NCBI RefSeq assembly: GCF_000092285.1
Contig: NC_014100.1
Coordinates: 2,666,001 to 2,730,000, forward strand
Reading direction: 5' to 3'
Source: Caulobacter segnis ATCC 21756
GTDB taxonomy: Bacteria; Pseudomonadota; Alphaproteobacteria; Caulobacterales; Caulobacteraceae
Length of the DNA: 64,000 nucleotides
The notes beneath the pieces are model-generated. The model worked only from the letters and a program-made list of their open reading frames with translations. It had not been told where the DNA came from and did no database searches. A program made the translations under genes and the position numbers. Shown here one piece after another: positions 43,266-52,844 of this stretch (the first letter of the stretch is position 1; each line of letters starts with the position of its first letter).

Positions 43266-44290
43266 GCGGGACTCCGGGGAGCGGTTTGAAGGCGGCGCTC
43301 CAAGGCGGCGGCCGCGCGCGACAGGCCAAAGCACAGGAGCCAGAACGACAGGCCCACGAAGATGTAGGCCTCTGGCTCGAGCCCCTGCCAGGCAAAGTCG
43401 CTGACGGCGTTGCGCAGCACGCCGGTGATGTCGAGGACGCCGATCACATAGAGCAGGCTGGTGTCCTTCAGCAGGCCGATGAAGCTGTTGACCAGGGCCG
43501 GGGTCGCCGTGCGCAGGGCCTGGGGGAGAACGACGTCGACCAGGGCCCGCAGCGGGCCAAGGCCCAAGGCCCGGGCCGCCTCGCGCTGGCCCTGGGGCAC
43601 GGCCATCAGGCCGCCGCGCACGGCCTCGGCCATGTAGGCGGCCTCGAACAGGGTGATGGCGACCATGGCCCGGCCAAGCTTGTCGAGCGGCAGGGCCGAC
43701 GGCAGCAGCAGCGGTCCCAGCACCGCGGCGGCGAACAGCACCACGATCAGCGGCGCGGCGCGCGCGGTCTCGACATAGGCGCTGGCCAGCAGGCGGATGA
43801 GCGGCAACCGGCTCTGGCGGGCCAGACCCAGCAGCACGCCGAGCGGCAGGGCGAAGATGGCGCAGACGGCGCCGACGATCAGGTTGAGGGCGAGGCCTCC
43901 CCAATAGGCGCTGGGCACGCTGGGCAGCAGCCGCGCCCCGCCCATGAGGACGAGACATACCACGGCCCCCAGCGGGGCGGTGACGAGGACCAATCCAGCG
44001 CGGCGCGGCAGGGCGAGCGGCGAAAGCCCGGCCGCCAGGGCCAGCACGGCGAGCAGGACGCGGCCCCCGTGGCCCGGCGGATAGAAGCCGATCAGGATCT
44101 GCGGGGCGCGGGCGGTGATCATCGCCCAGCACGCCCCGGCCGGATCGCAGGCCGCGCGACTGTCGCCGGTCCATGTGGCGTCGAGGATCAACCAGCGCAG
44201 GGCCGGTCCGGCCAGCACCACGGCGAGCGCGGCGACCAGCGCCCAGACCGCCCAGCGGCGCCAGGGATGCCCGCGGCCGACGCGGCTCAT
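43262..44290 (-). CDS. aapM: polar amino acid ABC transporter permease
   Basis: A 342-residue permease with a long N-terminal extension of two to three helices and a periplasmic loop, typical of AapM. The His/Glu/Gln/Arg-type permease core has the EAA motif [10 protein letters not shown] near residue 236. It overlaps both neighbours by ATGA. It forms the channel with AapQ in the inner membrane. Confidence 0.88.
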   Translation of the reverse strand: MSRVGRGHPWRRWAVWALVAALAVVLAGPALRWLILDATWTGDSRAACDPAGACWAMITARAPQILIGFYPPGHGGRVLLAVLALAAGLSPLALPRRAGLVLVTAPLGAVVCLVLMGGARLLPSVPSAYWGGLALNLIVGAVCAIFALPLGVLLGLARQSRLPLIRLLASAYVETARAAPLIVVLFAAAVLGPLLLPSALPLDKLGRAMVAITLFEAAYMAEAVRGGLMAVPQGQREAARALGLGPLRALVDVVLPQALRTATPALVNSFIGLLKDTSLLYVIGVLDITGVLRNAVSDFAWQGLEPEAYIFVGLSFWLLCFGLSRAAAALERRLQTAPRSPA

Positions 44291-45423
44291 CGCACCGCCC
44301 AGCGCGCCTGGCGCGCGGCCCACAGGTTGATCAGGCCGCTGATCGACAGGCTGAGCGCCAGGTAGAAGACCAGGATCAGGCCCAGGGTCTCGATCGCCTG
44401 GCCGGTCTGGTTGAGCACCGTGCCGCCCAGCAGGGCGACGAGATCGGGATAGCCGACGATGATGGCGAGGGAGGCGTTCTTGGCGAGATTCAGATACTGG
44501 CTGGCCAGCGGCGGGGCGGCCACCCGCAGGGCCTGCGGCAAGGTGATCAGCATCAGGGTCTGGATCGGCGAGAGCCCCAGCGCCTGGGCGGCCTCGGCCT
44601 GGCCAGGAGCGATCGCCGCCAGGGCCCCGCGCACGACCTCGGCGATATAGCCGCCGGTATAGAGACCAAGGCCCCCGACCAGGGCGAGCAGCGGCGGCGA
44701 GACGACCTGGCCACCGACGAAACCAAAGCCCTGGGCGCGAGGAACCTCCAGGCCCGAGACCGACAGGACGAGGCCCAGTCCACAAAAGCCCAGCCAGCCA
44801 AAGCTCAGCACCTGGGCCGCGCGGCGGCTGGGGGCCCGGCGCCAGATGGCGACCAGGGCCGCCAGCGCCAGGGCCGCTCCGGCCAGCGCCCCGCCCCCTC
44901 CCCACCGCCAGTCGAGGCGCGGCAGGTAGAGACCGCGATTGCTGACAAAGCCAAGCCCGAAGAGATCGAGCGCGGCGCGGGGCGGCGGGGCCATGGCCAG
45001 CAGGCTGTAGAGCACCAGGAGCAGCACCGGCAGCGGGATGTTGCGAAAGAGCTCGACATAGCCCTGGGCCAGGATCCGCACCGGTCCGGACCTGGCCCGC
45101 AGGGCCACGCCAAAGGCCAGGCCCAGCAGGCTGGCCAGGGTCGCGCCCAGCCCCGTGACCTTCAGGGTGTTCAGCGCTCCGACCAGCAAGACCTTGGCGT
45201 TGCTGTCGCGCGGCGAATAGGCGATCGGCGTCTCGGCGATGTCGAAACCGGCGGCCCGGCCCAGGAAGTCAAAGCCCGAGGCCAGGCCGCTGGCGCGCAG
45301 ATTGGCCGCGCCGTTGCGGGCCAGCAGCGCCAAGAGGGCGAGGACGGCGGCCAGGGCCAGGCCCTGCCAGGCGAGGCTGGCCAGGCGCTGGCGGGTGAGC
45401 GGGACGGCGGGCGGGCGGCTCAT
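44287..45423 (-). CDS. aapQ: polar amino acid ABC transporter permease
   Basis: A 378-residue permease with a first cytoplasmic and helical segment, the characteristic split in which a large periplasmic insert separates helices ([11 protein letters not shown]), and the EAA motif [11 protein letters not shown]. It pairs with AapM as in rhizobial general amino acid permeases. ATGA overlaps on both sides. Confidence 0.88.
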   Translation of the reverse strand: MSRPPAVPLTRQRLASLAWQGLALAAVLALLALLARNGAANLRASGLASGFDFLGRAAGFDIAETPIAYSPRDSNAKVLLVGALNTLKVTGLGATLASLLGLAFGVALRARSGPVRILAQGYVELFRNIPLPVLLLVLYSLLAMAPPPRAALDLFGLGFVSNRGLYLPRLDWRWGGGGALAGAALALAALVAIWRRAPSRRAAQVLSFGWLGFCGLGLVLSVSGLEVPRAQGFGFVGGQVVSPPLLALVGGLGLYTGGYIAEVVRGALAAIAPGQAEAAQALGLSPIQTLMLITLPQALRVAAPPLASQYLNLAKNASLAIIVGYPDLVALLGGTVLNQTGQAIETLGLILVFYLALSLSISGLINLWAARQARWAVR

Positions 45424-46550
45424 CGCATCGGCGGGGCGTAGAGGAGGCCCGGCGGGCTGGCGTTCCACAGGGCGTTGAGGCCGCGCTCGATCTTCAGGGG
45501 CGTCGCGGGCCCCAGGTTGCGGGCGAAGACCTCGCCATAGTTGCCGACCTGTCTGATGATCTGGAAAGCAAAGTCGTCGGAGAGGCCGATCATCGCCCCA
45601 TAGCCGGGCTCGGCCCCGAGCAGGCGGCGGATCTCGGGATTGTCGCTGCGGGCGCGCAGGGCCTCGACATTGGCCGAGGTCACCCCCAGCTCCTCGGCCA
45701 GGATCATGGCGTTCAGCGTCCAGCGCACGACATTGCCCCAGGCGTCGTCGCCCTGGCGCACCACCGGCCCCAGCGGCTCCTTGGAGATCACCTCGGGCAG
45801 GATCAGGTGGTCGCCAGGCCGGGCCAGGGTGGCGCGGGCGGCGGCGAGGTTGGAGAGGTCGGCGGTATAGACGTCGCACTGCTCGCGGCCATAGGCGGCG
45901 CGGGCCTTGTCCTCGGTGTCGAACACCACCGGCTCGTAGGTGAGCTTGTGGGCCCTAAAATAGTCGGTGAGATTCATCTCGCTGGTCGAGCCGGTCTGGA
46001 TGCAGATCCGCGCCCCGTTCAGCTGCGCCGCGTGGGCCACGCCCAGCGCCTTGCGAACCAGGAAGGCCTGGCCGTCGTAATAGTTGACCCCCGAAAAATC
46101 GAACTTGGCGTCGCGCGAGAAGGTCGCCGAGGTGTTGCGCCACAGGACGTCGACCTCGCCGGCCTGCAGCACGGTCAGGCGCTCGGTCGAGGAGGTCGGC
46201 GTAAAGCGCGCGGCCTCGGCGCGGCCGAAGATCGCCGCGGCGGTGGCCCGGCAAAAATCGGTGTCGAAGCCGCGCCAGCGGCCGGTGTTGTCGGCATAGG
46301 CAAAGCCGATCAGCCCCTGCTGGACGCCGCAGACCAGATAGCCGCGGGCGCGGACGGCGGCCAGGGTCCGTCCCTGCCCGGCCCCGGCGGCGGCCAGCGC
46401 CACCGGCGCGCCCTCGACCCCGACCGCCTTGGGCGGCGGGCCGTCGACGGCGCTGCCCGGATCACCGCAACCGGCCAGAAGGCCGACGAGCGGGCCGGCG
46501 AGCAGGCCGGCGGCGACCCGCGCCGCCAGCCCCTTAGCGCGGCGCGCCAT
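45420..46550 (-). CDS. aapJ: amino acid ABC transporter substrate-binding lipoprotein
   Basis: A 376-residue solute-binding protein of the AapJ type. The leader ends in a lipobox L-L-A-G-C with Cys28, so it is probably anchored in a membrane, unlike the free periplasmic AapJ. Binding domain features include R-G-Y-L-V-C-G-V, G-F-D-T-D-F-C-R-A, D-V-L-W-R-N-T and Y-D-G-Q-A-F-L-V-R. Its start overlaps the end of the upstream amidohydrolase by 17 bp, implying coupled translation. Lipid anchoring would hold it near the transporter or the amidohydrolase lipoprotein. Confidence 0.88.
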   Translation of the reverse strand: MARRAKGLAARVAAGLLAGPLVGLLAGCGDPGSAVDGPPPKAVGVEGAPVALAAAGAGQGRTLAAVRARGYLVCGVQQGLIGFAYADNTGRWRGFDTDFCRATAAAIFGRAEAARFTPTSSTERLTVLQAGEVDVLWRNTSATFSRDAKFDFSGVNYYDGQAFLVRKALGVAHAAQLNGARICIQTGSTSEMNLTDYFRAHKLTYEPVVFDTEDKARAAYGREQCDVYTADLSNLAAARATLARPGDHLILPEVISKEPLGPVVRQGDDAWGNVVRWTLNAMILAEELGVTSANVEALRARSDNPEIRRLLGAEPGYGAMIGLSDDFAFQIIRQVGNYGEVFARNLGPATPLKIERGLNALWNASPPGLLYAPPMR

Positions 46551-47826
46551 CGCCGCTCTCGTAGCGATCGCGCAGATCGAGCGCTCGCGAGCGCAGCGGC
46601 TGGGCGATCCCATCGACATAGATGGCGGTCGGCAGGCTGCGCGGCGCGAGCGGGTCGCCGTCCCAGATCACCAGGTCGCCGGCCTTGCCCGGCGCCAGCG
46701 AGCCCAGCTGATCGGCCAGGCCGAAGATCCGGGCCGGGGCGATGGTGATCGCCTCCAGGGCCGCGGCGTAGGGCAGGCCCTGGGCCACGGCCGAGCCGGC
46801 CTCGTAACGCAGCTCGCGAACCCGGTGGGCCGGATCGGGGCTGACGATGGCGATCTCGACGCCGGCGGCGCGCAGCTTGGCGGCGTTCTGCAGGCTGGCC
46901 CCGACGATCTCGAAGCTGCGTGGCAGGTCGGCGGTGGCGTTGAGGATCACCGGGACCTTGGCCGCGGCGATCTCGCCGGCCACCCGCCAGCCCTCCTCGG
47001 CGCCGTTGAGGATCACCTTCAGGCGCTGCTCGCGGGCGAAGGCCAGCACCTGGCGGATGTCGGCGGCGCGGTGGACGGTGACCAACAGCGGCTCGCGCCC
47101 CTCGACGACCGGGATCAGGGCTTCGAGATCCTGGCGCGACAGCTTCAGATCGCGCAGCTCGCCGCGATCATAGGCGGCGCGGTTTTGCTTGTAGAGGCGC
47201 ACTTCCTCGAGGCGGGCGCGCAGCAGGCCGATCTCGGCCCCGCGCGAGCCGCCCGCGCCGTTCTCGCCAAAGCGCATGGCCACGGCCAGGCGCGGCTTGA
47301 CCAGCAGATCGCCGGCCAGGCGGATGGCCAGGACCTGGCCGTCGAACAGCGCCCCATCGCCGTCGTCGGCGCCGCCGCCCTCGCCGTCGCCGCCCGGGGC
47401 CGGCACGACGATGGCGCGGGTGACGCCGCCCAGCCGCGCGACGGGCACGAGGGTGGTGTCGGGGTTGAGGCCATATTGCGGATCGAAGGCCGCGCCGAGG
47501 TCGGAGGACGAACTCTTGGCGTCATCGGTCCCCTTGACCGAATTGACCTCGCGCACGCCCAGGACCGTGTTGGGCGCGAAAAGGCCGGGGGTGACGATCG
47601 CGCCCTTGGCGTCGATGACCTGGGACCCGGCCGGTGGGGCCAGGCCCTTGCCGACCGCGAGGATCTTGCCGTCGCGGAGGATCACCGTGCCATCGGCGAT
47701 CTCGCCGACCGGCCCCATGGTCAAGAGGCGCGCGTGGATGATGGCCGTGGCGGGCTCGGCCAAGGCCGACGTGGAGAGCGCGGAGGCGGCGAAGAGGCCG
47801 GCCAGCAGGGGAACGATCGGCTTCAT
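46534..47826 (-). CDS. amidohydrolase-family protein lacking metal ligands
   Basis: A 430-residue protein with a Sec signal (to A-L-A-E-P) and the amidohydrolase fold. It resembles its upstream neighbour, but the P-G-L-I-D-x-H-x-H metal motif is replaced by P-G-L-F-A-P-N-T (80-87). The counterpart of the neighbour's F-H-H reads L-N-G-A-E, and the counterpart of its H-S-D-D-P reads V-S-P-D-P. Only the single histidine in V-T-V-H-R-A-A-D is retained. It is thus likely a catalytically inactive partner that pairs with the active enzyme. It overlaps the upstream gene by ATGA. Confidence 0.85.
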   Translation of the reverse strand: MKPIVPLLAGLFAASALSTSALAEPATAIIHARLLTMGPVGEIADGTVILRDGKILAVGKGLAPPAGSQVIDAKGAIVTPGLFAPNTVLGVREVNSVKGTDDAKSSSSDLGAAFDPQYGLNPDTTLVPVARLGGVTRAIVVPAPGGDGEGGGADDGDGALFDGQVLAIRLAGDLLVKPRLAVAMRFGENGAGGSRGAEIGLLRARLEEVRLYKQNRAAYDRGELRDLKLSRQDLEALIPVVEGREPLLVTVHRAADIRQVLAFAREQRLKVILNGAEEGWRVAGEIAAAKVPVILNATADLPRSFEIVGASLQNAAKLRAAGVEIAIVSPDPAHRVRELRYEAGSAVAQGLPYAAALEAITIAPARIFGLADQLGSLAPGKAGDLVIWDGDPLAPRSLPTAIYVDGIAQPLRSRALDLRDRYESGDGAPR

Positions 47827-49292
47827 TGGGCGAGGTCTCCGCGGTTTTGGCCGAGCTCGAAGTCGGAAGGACGGCGCGGGGCCTGGCGGTCGAATTCGAC
47901 GGCGCCGTCGATGAACACGAGATCCGCGAGCGCGTAGATGCTCAAGGGATCGGCGCTCCACAGCACGATGTCGGCCATCTTGCCGGGCTCGAGAGACCCC
48001 GTGCGGTCGGCCACGCCCATGATCTTGGCGGAGTTGAGCGTGATCCACTGGATGGCGACGGCGTCGGGGATGTCGATGCCGGCGCGGCGGCCGGCGGCCT
48101 GGGCGACGGCGGCCTCGCGGTTGAGGCGCTGGATGATGTTGGGATCGTCCGAGTGCAGCGAGACGCAGACCCCGGCCTTGGTCAGGAGGGCGGCGTTTTC
48201 CTCGATGCCGTCATAGGCCTCCATCTTAAAGCCCCAGCGGCCCGACCAGACGGCCGCGCAGATGCCCTCGCGGGCCAGCAGCGGGGCGATCTTGTAGGCC
48301 TCGACCGCGTGGTGGAAGGCGGTGATGTGGTAGCCGAACTCGTGGGAGACATCGATCAGGTTGGCCATCTCGTCGGCCCGGTAGCAGTGGTTCTGCACCA
48401 GGAGCTCGCCGGTCAGGGCCCCCGACAGGGTGTCGAGCGTCAGGTCGCGCTTGGGCGGCTCGCCCCCTTCCCCCTTGGCGGCCTTCTTATCGTAGGCGGC
48501 CCAGCGCTTGCCGTAGTCGGCCGCCTCGATCCAGCCGCGGCGATAGCCGGCGACATTGCCCATGCGGGTGGCCGGGGTGCGGCCGCGCGCGCCGTAGCGG
48601 CCCTTGGGGTTTTCGCCGCAGGCCATCTTCAGGCCGTAGGGCGCGCCGGGGAACTTCATGGCCTGGACGGTGACGGCCGGGACGTTCTTCAGGGCCACGG
48701 TGCGGCCGCCGAAGAGATTGGCCGAGCCGGGCAGGATCAGCAGGCTGGTGACGCCGCCGGCCCGGGCCCGCTCGAACCCCGCGTCCTGGGGCCAGACGCT
48801 GTGCTCGGCCCAGACATAGCCGGTGTTGGGGTCGATGTTCTCGTTGACGTCGACCTGGCCGGTCACGGCCGGGGCCGGAAACACCCCAAGGTGGGAGTGG
48901 GCGTCGATCAGGCCGGGGGTGACCCAGCGGCCCTTGGCGTCGATCAGCTTGGCCCCGGCCGGCGGCGCGGCGGCGGGCCCGACCGAGACGATCTTGCCGG
49001 CGTCGAACACCACCATGCCGCCGAGGATCTTCTGGCCCGTCCCGGTGTAGATGTTGGCGTTGACGATGGCCGTCAGACCCGAGGCCGCGACCTTGTAGGT
49101 GCTCGGATAGGCATCGCGGGCCGGGACCAGGCCCTTGGGCGGCGGGGCGGCCGGGCGCGGGGCGGCTTCGGCCTGGGGCTTGGGCGGCGGGGTCGTGGCG
49201 CAGGCGGCCAGCAGCAGGGTGGCGCTCAGCGCCAGCCAGGGCACGCGGCGGGGCCGCGCCGCCGCGCTGGCCAGTCTCGACGGGTTTGACAC
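47823..49292 (-). CDS. amidohydrolase lipoprotein, metal-dependent
   Basis: A 489-residue protein starting at GTG 49292 with AGGAG upstream. The leader ends in L-L-L-A-A-C (Cys31), a lipobox. The amidohydrolase metal motif is D-A-H-S-H (132 and 134); further ligands are in V-Q-N-H-C-Y-R-A, A-F-H-H-A-V-E and L-H-S-D-D-P. This matches the imidazolonepropionase-like/Xaa-Arg dipeptidase-type subgroup of periplasmic amidohydrolases. It lies directly downstream of a TonB receptor and upstream of an amino acid ABC transporter, so it probably releases amino acids from imported peptides or N-acyl conjugates. Confidence 0.88.
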   Translation of the reverse strand: MSNPSRLASAAARPRRVPWLALSATLLLAACATTPPPKPQAEAAPRPAAPPPKGLVPARDAYPSTYKVAASGLTAIVNANIYTGTGQKILGGMVVFDAGKIVSVGPAAAPPAGAKLIDAKGRWVTPGLIDAHSHLGVFPAPAVTGQVDVNENIDPNTGYVWAEHSVWPQDAGFERARAGGVTSLLILPGSANLFGGRTVALKNVPAVTVQAMKFPGAPYGLKMACGENPKGRYGARGRTPATRMGNVAGYRRGWIEAADYGKRWAAYDKKAAKGEGGEPPKRDLTLDTLSGALTGELLVQNHCYRADEMANLIDVSHEFGYHITAFHHAVEAYKIAPLLAREGICAAVWSGRWGFKMEAYDGIEENAALLTKAGVCVSLHSDDPNIIQRLNREAAVAQAAGRRAGIDIPDAVAIQWITLNSAKIMGVADRTGSLEPGKMADIVLWSADPLSIYALADLVFIDGAVEFDRQAPRRPSDFELGQNRGDLAQ

Positions 49293-49352
49293 GGGGTCTC
49301 CTGACGCCGCCGACGCGGGCGGTCCTTGATCAAAAGAGAGAGGCGAAACGGT

Positions 49353-49371
49353 GGGCGCCCGCCGGGCGCCC
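49353..49371. terminator. stem-loop between TonB receptor and amidohydrolase
   Basis: GGGCGCCC at 49353-49360 and again at 49364-49371 (the octamer is its own complement) with GCC between. An alternative fold pairs the second octamer with GGGCGTCC further on. It is the third case in this window of a GC-rich stem-loop directly after a TonB receptor gene. Confidence 0.5.
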
Positions 49372-49453
49372 TGGGCAGAGGGCGTCCGGCGGGCCGAGGC
49401 GAAGGGTCCAAGACGCCCCTGGGGAGGTTCGTCCGGATCCGCTCGCCGCGTGG

Positions 49454-52400
49454 CTAGAAGGACTTGCTGAGGCTCAGGTACCAGTAGCGGGCGTAGGGCT
49501 GGTAGACGGCCCCCAGATAGCCGTAGGTCCCCGACGAAAGCGGCGGGTCTTCGTTGGTGATGTTGTTGACGCCCAGGCGGATCCTGGAGCCGTCCAGGCG
49601 CCCCTTGCCGACCGTCCACTGGCCATAGAGGTTGCCGGTCACCTGGCTTTCGACCTGCCAGGGCGTGCCGTCCGTCGCCAGAAGCGAGGTGTCGTCCATC
49701 GAGGAGATGTACTTGGTGAACGCCCCCACGGTCAGCTGCTCGTAGCGCCAGGTCAGCGAGGCCGAGACCTTGGTCTTGGGCGTGCCGTTCTGGCGCAGGA
49801 GGTCCCCGCCGCCGGTGATCGACGTGCCGGCGTTGATCTTGCCGGCCTGGCGGGCGGCGAGCAGTTCGGCGATCTCGGCCGAGGGCTGGCGGTAGAACTT
49901 GTTGAAGTGGGCGACATTGATGTCGGCGTCGAAATCGCCAAACCGCGTGCCGTGCAGGCGCCAGTTGAGGCTGACGTCGAGGCCGCGGACGTCCTGCGGA
50001 TTGAGGTTCTGGTACTGGTCCTTGACGTAGGTGACCTGGCCGACGGCGGCCAGACCCGTGCCGGCGGTGCGGGCGATGTCGTCGGCGGTCGGGGCCAGGC
50101 GGATGACGTTGGGGTTGCTCGAGCCCTGGACGCGCAGCAGGTAGTCGAGGATCAGGGCGTTGCCTTCGCCGAACACCCCGATGATGCCGTTCTGCTTGGT
50201 GTCCCAGACATCGACGGTCAGGGTAAAGCGCCCCAGTTCACTGGGAATGAACTTCGGCTGCAGGACAAGACCGATCGACTGGCTCTCGGAGGTCTCGGCC
50301 TTCAGGTCGGGATTGCCGGCCCGCTGGGCGGTGGCGACGATCGAAGCCGAGCAGGCGCTGAAGCTCGAGATCCGGCCGGCCCGCAGGTCGGCCTCGCAGA
50401 AGATGTAGTCGGTGCGAGTGTTGCCCCGCGTCACGATGGCCGAATTGACCTGCAGCAGGTTGGGGGCGCGGAAGCCCTTGGAGTAAGAACCGCGGACCCG
50501 CACGCCGTCGAAGAGGTCCCAGGCCAGGGCGACCTTGGGTTTGGCGACATCGCCAAAGTCGCTGTAGTGCTCATAGCGTCCGGCCAGCTGCACCTCGACA
50601 TTGCGCACCAGGGGCACGTTCATGTCGGGCGAGACGACGGGCACGGCCAGTTCGGCATAGGCCGAGGCGACCTTGCGCGAGCCCTTGGAGTCGGGGGTCG
50701 GGCTGACGCCGAAGAGGTCCGAGGTCTGGACTTCGCCGGTCACCGCGTCGGTGAACTTGATCGTGCCATCGACGCGAGCGTCGCGGTTGTCGCTGATCGT
50801 CTCGCGGCGCAGCTCGACGCCGGCGGCCAGGCCAAGGTCACCGGCCGGCAGGGCCAGGAGGTCGGCCTTGGAGACCTTGAAATCCCATTGGGCCAGGGTC
50901 GAGCGGCCCTTGAGGTAGGTCTTGACGCGGATGGCGTCGAGGGCGGCCTTGGAGCTGGGCGTGCCGTCGACCCCGGTCGGGTTGCTGGCGCTGCCGCCGT
51001 TGAACGGGTTGTAGGCGTCGGGGGTCGACAGGGCGAGTTGCTTTTGCAGGGCCGTGGAGCTGACGCCGTCCTGGACGTCGGTGACGCCGGCCTCGGTGTA
51101 GAGCAGCGCGCTATCCCAGCGGAAGCCGTAGGCATTGCCCTTCAGCCCGCCGAGCACCCGCACCTGCTTGCCCTTGACGTCGACATTGGTCGGGCCAAGG
51201 TCGCCGAACCGGTAGTTGGTCAGGCTGACGGCGCGGCCCGCGGCGGGGATGTTGAGGTTGGCCAGGCGATTGGGGTTGACCGTGCCGTCGGCGAAGGTCA
51301 CCGGGCCGAACGGGTTCCAGTAGTTGGACGCGGGGATGGCGATCTTGGTCGAGCCGATCGTGAACACCCCGTCCTGCACGCTGTGGGTGTCGGAGATGTA
51401 GTAGCCAAGCTCCCCATAGGCGGTGACGTCGTCGGTCAGGTCATAGCGCCAGGTCGAAAAGAGGTTGGTGCGGCGCATCTTGGGCATGACCGACAGGCCA
51501 TAGACCGACTGGGCGTCCGAGCGGGTGTCGCGGGCCGCGCCGGAGGTGGCGCGCGTACCCGTGCCGATGCAGATGCCGCCGGCCAGCACCGAGCCGCACG
51601 AGCCGTCGGCGGTCGGCTGGATGTGGAAGACGCCCGCGGCGGTGGTCAGGTTGGTCGTGCCCTGGCGCACCGCGCCAGTCTGGCCGATCACCGTCAGGTC
51701 GGCCCAGGGGCTGAGCGTGCTGCGGCGATCGAGCGTATTGGAGCCGGCGAAGCTGGTGTCGGCGAATAGCGGGCGCTTGTCGCCGCTGGCGGTGTAGTCG
51801 AGGTCGGTGGATTTGAGCGCGCTGCGATAGGCGTAGTCGGCCGACAGGGTGACGTTGCCGCGCCCTTCCTTGAAGTTCTGGCCGACGGCGAAGTTGAGAT
51901 TGAAGTCACGCATCGACGTGCCTTCGGCCCCGCCGTAGCGCACGGTGACCGTCCCGCCGTCGAGGTCATCGCGCAGCACGGTGTTGAGCACGCCGGCCAC
52001 GGCGTCGGCGCCATAGAGGGCCGCGGCCCCGTCGCGCAGCACTTCCAGGCGCTGGATGCCCGAGACCGGCAGGGTGTTGGAGTTGGTGGTCAGCACCGGG
52101 GCGAGGTTGGAATCGGCCTGGGTGCCCGGCCAGGTGACGACCCGGCGGCCATTGAGCAGCACCAGGGTGTTACCCACGCCCAGGTCGCGCAGGTTGATCG
52201 AGCCAACATCGCCGCGGGCGAAGTTGCTGCTGGTCGCGCCATTGGTGCTGTTGAAGGTGACATTGCCCATCTGCGGCACCGCGCGCAGCAGGTCATCGCC
52301 CGAGACCGCGCCGGTGGTGGCGATCTGGGCGGCGTCGACGACCGTGACCGGCACGGCGGCGGTGACCTTGGAGCCGGCGATCTGGGTGCCGACGACGATC

Positions 52401-52540
52401 ACCTCCTCGACGGTGGCGGCGTCCTGCGGCGGCGCGCTGGCCGTTGCTTGAGCTTGGGCGTGGGCCAGGCCCGCGCCCAGGAGGCTGGCCGTGCTGGCCA
52501 GCAGCAGCGCCCGGCTGGCGCGTTGGAAGCGATGGTTCAT
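49454..52540 (-). CDS. TonB-dependent receptor of the peptide-linked locus
   Basis: A 1028-residue receptor. It has a signal peptide to about residue 29 (A-G-L-A-H-A-Q-A), then E-E-V-I-V-V-G-T as TonB box and a plug with I-N-L-R-D-L-G-V-G-N-T-L-V-L-L-N-G-R-R and L-R-D-G-A-A-A-L-Y-G-A-D-A-V-A-G-V. The large barrel ends in Y-L-S-L-S-K-S-F. The L-V-L-L-N-G-R-R type plug is common in receptors linked to peptidases and amidohydrolases. It is first in the operon that continues with two amidohydrolases and aapJQMP. GAGGGGG precedes ATG 52540; a longer open frame upstream lacks a signal. Confidence 0.92.
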   Translation of the reverse strand: MNHRFQRASRALLLASTASLLGAGLAHAQAQATASAPPQDAATVEEVIVVGTQIAGSKVTAAVPVTVVDAAQIATTGAVSGDDLLRAVPQMGNVTFNSTNGATSSNFARGDVGSINLRDLGVGNTLVLLNGRRVVTWPGTQADSNLAPVLTTNSNTLPVSGIQRLEVLRDGAAALYGADAVAGVLNTVLRDDLDGGTVTVRYGGAEGTSMRDFNLNFAVGQNFKEGRGNVTLSADYAYRSALKSTDLDYTASGDKRPLFADTSFAGSNTLDRRSTLSPWADLTVIGQTGAVRQGTTNLTTAAGVFHIQPTADGSCGSVLAGGICIGTGTRATSGAARDTRSDAQSVYGLSVMPKMRRTNLFSTWRYDLTDDVTAYGELGYYISDTHSVQDGVFTIGSTKIAIPASNYWNPFGPVTFADGTVNPNRLANLNIPAAGRAVSLTNYRFGDLGPTNVDVKGKQVRVLGGLKGNAYGFRWDSALLYTEAGVTDVQDGVSSTALQKQLALSTPDAYNPFNGGSASNPTGVDGTPSSKAALDAIRVKTYLKGRSTLAQWDFKVSKADLLALPAGDLGLAAGVELRRETISDNRDARVDGTIKFTDAVTGEVQTSDLFGVSPTPDSKGSRKVASAYAELAVPVVSPDMNVPLVRNVEVQLAGRYEHYSDFGDVAKPKVALAWDLFDGVRVRGSYSKGFRAPNLLQVNSAIVTRGNTRTDYIFCEADLRAGRISSFSACSASIVATAQRAGNPDLKAETSESQSIGLVLQPKFIPSELGRFTLTVDVWDTKQNGIIGVFGEGNALILDYLLRVQGSSNPNVIRLAPTADDIARTAGTGLAAVGQVTYVKDQYQNLNPQDVRGLDVSLNWRLHGTRFGDFDADINVAHFNKFYRQPSAEIAELLAARQAGKINAGTSITGGGDLLRQNGTPKTKVSASLTWRYEQLTVGAFTKYISSMDDTSLLATDGTPWQVESQVTGNLYGQWTVGKGRLDGSRIRLGVNNITNEDPPLSSGTYGYLGAVYQPYARYWYLSLSKSF

Positions 52541-52844
52541 GATAACCCCCTCAGGTCTAGCGTGCGCCGCCGGCAGGCTTTCGCCGTTCTCGATCGACAG
52601 CTTCTGAGACGGATGGGCGGGGCGTTGCCCCACCTGAGCCCGGCCAGAAAATCGCCGTTTTTGTCGTTGCCTGGCGGCTGGGCGCCGATCGCCCACGAAG
52701 CGGGCGCCGCCCGCTATCGAAGCCCCACTAAACTTGTAGAGTTTGCAAGGCGCGGCAGTTTTTGGCGCAGCGGCGCCAGGGAAACTCAATCGCGCGGCGG
52801 GAGGCCTGCCCCGCCGCGCGCTCCACGGACGCTCTTGGCTGGCG
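52541..52844. other. 304-bp promoter region of the peptide operon
   Basis: Non-coding DNA between the amidohydrolase stop and the TonB receptor start. It holds a 15-bp inverted repeat, AAACT (52730-52734) and AGTTT (52740-52744), about 190 bp upstream of the receptor, a possible Lrp or other regulator site. No gene is supported. Confidence 0.5.

Noticed and set aside
49286..51769. 827-codon plus-strand frame opposite the third TonB receptor
   Set aside because: Antisense shadow; the V/G/D-rich composition reflects the receptor's complementary codons.
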